DNA of 18,387 nt, taken from the NCBI GenBank assembly GCA_003573635.1, contig QUTJ01031776.1, positions 1 to 18,387 on the forward strand, read 5' to 3'. The position numbers were made by a program, and so were the translations under genes. How positions within the stretch are numbered: the first letter of the stretch is position 1; each line of letters opens with the position of its first letter. Of the stretch, positions 16,135 through 18,387 are shown piece by piece. Source of the stretch: Goniomonas avonlea. Its lineage: Eukaryota > Cryptophyceae > Goniomonadida > Goniomonadaceae. The notes beneath the pieces are model-generated. The model was given only the letters and a program-made list of their open reading frames with translations. It did no database searches and was not told the origin of the DNA.

Positions 16135-16675
16135 ATTTCCATCAAATACAACCCCAAATAATTGTCCAATTTCCCAAATCTCGCTGAGGGACACGATTTG
16201 TATCGCCATGGAGGCAGGGGCATGCCATATTTGAGCAAGTAATGTTGAGCATTGTTTCGGGGCCCGGGACGGACCGCAGCATGCGGAAGGAGGGAGAGGA
16301 AGCGGAGGGAGGGAGGGAGGGCAAGAGAGAGGAGAGGCTGACACTGCGATCGAGAGACTGAAGCTGACACGCGCCCGCTGCATCAAGGGAGAGACACGTA
16401 AATACATCAAAGGCATGCATTTGCACAACACAACCCGAGTCGATCTTGTCGCGAGGTCTCAATAGATATATCATGTGCGTCTCAAGTCAAGACCTGGTTT
16501 GATAACTGAATCATATCCCAATATGAAATCATAGGCTGCACGTAGCGTTGCGACGAGTTCTTAAGAGTACTGGCTGCGTACTTTGCACGAGCGTTCCTCG
16601 GCGAGTTGGCTCAGTCCCCAGTGTACTGAGTGTAGATCGTTCCTCGGCGAGCTAGCCAGTACTCAAGGAGTTGGA
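16135..16675. other. Intergenic region between convergent genes
   Basis: No exon is supported here. It contains a purine-rich GGAGGGAGGG patch at about 16285-16325 and, toward the right, the inverted-repeat element described separately. It lies 3' of both flanking genes. Confidence 0.5.
16565..16664. repeat. Nested inverted-repeat element with internal 14-nt direct repeat
   Basis: GAGTACTGGCT at 16565-16575 is perfectly complementary to AGCCAGTACTC at 16654-16664. Inside, CTCAGT (16610-16615) pairs with ACTGAG (16625-16630). The 14-mer CGTTCCTCGGCGAG occurs at 16592-16605 and again at 16638-16651. The arrangement could fold into a long stem capped by a hairpin, or be a decayed mobile-element end or a small structured RNA. 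Confidence 0.75.
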
Positions 16676-18387
16676 CTATGAGCGAGGTGTGGACTTTGCA
16701 CTGTTCTTCGGGGAGGCGACAGCGCTATGCTTCGGGGAGGCGACAGCACTGTGCTTCGGGGAGGTGACAGAACTCAGTGGCGGCGTGTCTTTTGCTGAGG
16801 ATTTGTTCCCCACGGCACCCAAGCCACCGAGCCCTTCTGGTTCAGGAGCAGTTGTGAAGCCTGGCAGTTCCTCCAGGTGCTTGGGCATCTGGGTGGGAGT
16901 GTGAAAGTGTGAGTGAGCGAGGGAGTGAGTGAGCGACTACAGTTGTCTCATTATCTGTATGAGTGTTCGAGTGAGTGAGTGACTGCAGCTGTCTCGTGAA
17001 CTGTGTGAGAGCGTGCAGTTCTCCGATCTGTGTGTGAGGGTGAACGTGAGCGTGAGGGAGGGAGAGGGGGAAGGGAGAGAAAGAGACTGCAGTTGTCTCA
17101 TGATCTGTGTGAGAGCGTGAGAGTGAGTGAGTGGTTGCAGTTGTCTCGTGATCTGTGTGTGGGAGAGTGAGCATGAGTACTACGATTGTCCCGTGATCTG
17201 TGTGTGAGAGCAGCGCGTGGGTGCGTGGGTGCGTGAGTGTGAGCGAGTGTGGCGGGAGGGAGAGAGTCAACACGTCAGTGGCTTCTTCAGGATACACAAA
17301 ACGAACGGACCCTGTTGATTCCAAGCATCATGCCGTAATTTTCTACAAGGAAGGTGAGGTGCGCCCGCATGTCCTTCTCCTCTGATATAATTGGCGCCAA
17401 CTTCAAGTAGAATGCTTCTCGAACGCTACGCTCCTGCGATATGAACGACGTGAACACACACACACACACGTGTGACGCACACACATGTGACACACACACA
17501 CACACATCGAACGCTGCCACGCTCCTGCGATATGAACGCACTGAGAGGTCTCGCTGTTGTTTCCTGGAGGGACGGTGACAGATTTTTGGAGTGCAATTGC
17601 CCTCTGTCGCGATGAAGCGTTGCAGCCCGACAAAAAAAAAGGAAAAATACAAGGACGAGAGCATGGCAGAAATAGCCGGGAACAGATTCTTGGTGGGATG
17701 CTCTTGCGGATTCTGATTTATGTTGGGCGAATGTTGTGTGGAGATTCTGAACGCACTCCTCGACAAGATTGTGATCAAGCATGTTCAAAACGAGAACGTG
17801 GTAAAACACGCAAAAAACACTCACCGCGTCGCGATCCATATTTGTCCGGGCCATCTGCATATCGAAGGCTTTCTTGTTCATAGTCTTGCTGCAGAGCCGC
17901 GAGTCAGATCGATTACGACCACACGGCCACTTACGCATGCTTGAGCGATTCGATGGCCTTCACCGCGTCCATGTACTCGCGCTTGATGTGGTTGAGTTGA
18001 GCCTGTGAGCAACATCGTTAGATTGCCGACGGCCACACTGTTGTGCACACGAACAGCAGGCTGTCGACAGATTGACAAACACATGGGCTCGAGGCAAGAA
18101 AAGTGTTGGCCTGTCTCAAAGCGTTTGTCTGTTGCGAGAGAAAAAATCCTGGAGATTGTGAGTGCTCTTTGAGTGCTCTCCAGTGATTGATGGCCACAGT
18201 TTGATGGGCGAGTGATGGACAGAGTGATGGAGACGGAGTGGACTGGTGCAGAGGGCACACGGGGGTGCGCATATGTGCTCGATTGAAGAGAACGCGGGGT
18301 GCAAGACAAGTTTAAGAGAACATCATTGCAATGTCACACACCATTGGCTCATTGAAGGACAAATGTGGAAACTCGTGCGACGCCTTG
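16676..18387 (-). CDS. Unrecognised coiled-coil protein, 3' part only (runs off right edge)
   Basis: The gene enters from the right edge; its start is outside the window. Proposed exons: 18342-18387 (partial), 17935-18002, 17825-17888, 17311-17433, 16676-16888, with introns of 339, 46, 391 and 422 nt; phases agree throughout. Visible protein in order: ASHEFPHLSFNEPM; a charged helix (LNHIKREYMDAVKAIESLKH, then KKAFDMQMARTNMDRDA); a second helical block (REAFYLKLAPIISEEKDMRA) leading to LTFLVENYGMMLG; then a Ser/Pro-rich tail with 8-residue ASPKHSAV repeats ending STPRS. The family is unknown. SP and TP sites in the tail are possible targets of proline-directed kinases. A further exon could exist around 17700-17750 (a frame with NLHTTFAQHK), so the 391-nt intron is the least certain part. 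Confidence 0.5.
16703..16772 (-). repeat. Coding 24-nt repeat (ASPKHSAV)
   Basis: On the plus strand, CTTCGGGGAGGCGACAGC-type units of 24 nt repeat about three times. On the minus strand they encode SPKHSAVA repeats in the C-terminal tail of the coiled-coil protein. The exact 24-nt period keeps the frame. Confidence 0.82.
16935..17210. repeat. Minisatellite of about 46-52 nt, roughly six units
   Basis: Copies of a core resembling GCAGTTGTCTCGTGATCTGT begin near 16935, 16981, 17015-17030 (degenerate), 17085, 17133 and 17179, with GTGAGTGAGTG spacers. The array lies in the proposed 422-nt intron of the minus-strand coiled-coil gene. Confidence 0.82.
17419..17538. repeat. Direct repeat of a splice-acceptor segment flanking a (CA)n tract
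   Basis: The 29 bases at 17419-17447 recur at 17507-17538 with a single 3-nt insertion. Between them is a CA/GTG-rich microsatellite of about 60 nt. On the minus strand each copy contains CATATCGCAG followed by GAGCGT, which is the proposed 3' splice site and exon start, so the acceptor region has been duplicated. Confidence 0.85.

Noticed and set aside
16935-17210. CRISPR-like array
   Set aside because: The repeats are degenerate and the spacers are themselves repetitive, in a eukaryotic intron; this is a minisatellite.

Overview
This window is nuclear DNA from an intron-rich, probably unicellular eukaryote. I cannot name the lineage. The evidence is spliceosomal GT-AG introns (about 45, most often 42-60 nt), no bacterial operon structure, many microsatellites and minisatellites, and proteins found only in eukaryotes (splicing factor SF1/BBP, autophagy factor ATG13, a kinetochore-like coiled-coil/RWD protein). 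Two ambiguous bases (9834, 9840) sit in a tandem repeat and look like assembly uncertainty.

Layout, left to right. 1-412: a tRNA T-arm-like motif and a (TC)20 tract. 413-1669 (+): an N-formylglutamate amidohydrolase-like enzyme in one uninterrupted reading frame, the only apparently intronless gene here. 1670-2889: intergenic, with an 8-nt repeat patch and a duplicated 24-mer. 2890-7160 (-): ATG13. Its HORMA-domain exons are clear; its disordered tail is spread over large, repeat-filled introns. 7161-7446: a short divergent intergenic region shared by ATG13 and the next gene. 7447-11878 (+): SF1 (branch-point binding protein), about 982 residues in 15 exons. 11879-12633: facing 3' regions with AATAAA signals on opposite strands 10 nt apart. 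12634-15179 (-): a coiled-coil plus tandem-RWD-like protein, best guess KNL1/Spc7-like. 15180-15495: a second divergent intergenic region. 15496-16104 (+): an unrecognised small basic protein of two exons. 16135-16675: intergenic, with a nested inverted-repeat element. 16676-18387 (-): the 3' part of an unrecognised coiled-coil protein that runs off the right edge.

The gene models were built by hand. I required GT-AG ends, preserved codon phase across each junction, and continuity of recognisable domains. The ATG13, SF1 and KNL1-like chains each close in phase from an ATG to a stop. Introns inside conserved domains are short. Introns in disordered tails are 120-570 nt and hold nearly all the tandem repeats. 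The genes do not form one pathway; the arrangement is the usual mix of divergent and convergent housekeeping genes. The points most worth following up are the two tandem UHM-ligand motifs and the duplicated post-knuckle motif in SF1, frequent GTGCG 5' splice sites, stop-free introns whose lengths are multiples of three, the intronless amidohydrolase, and the structured intergenic element near 16600.
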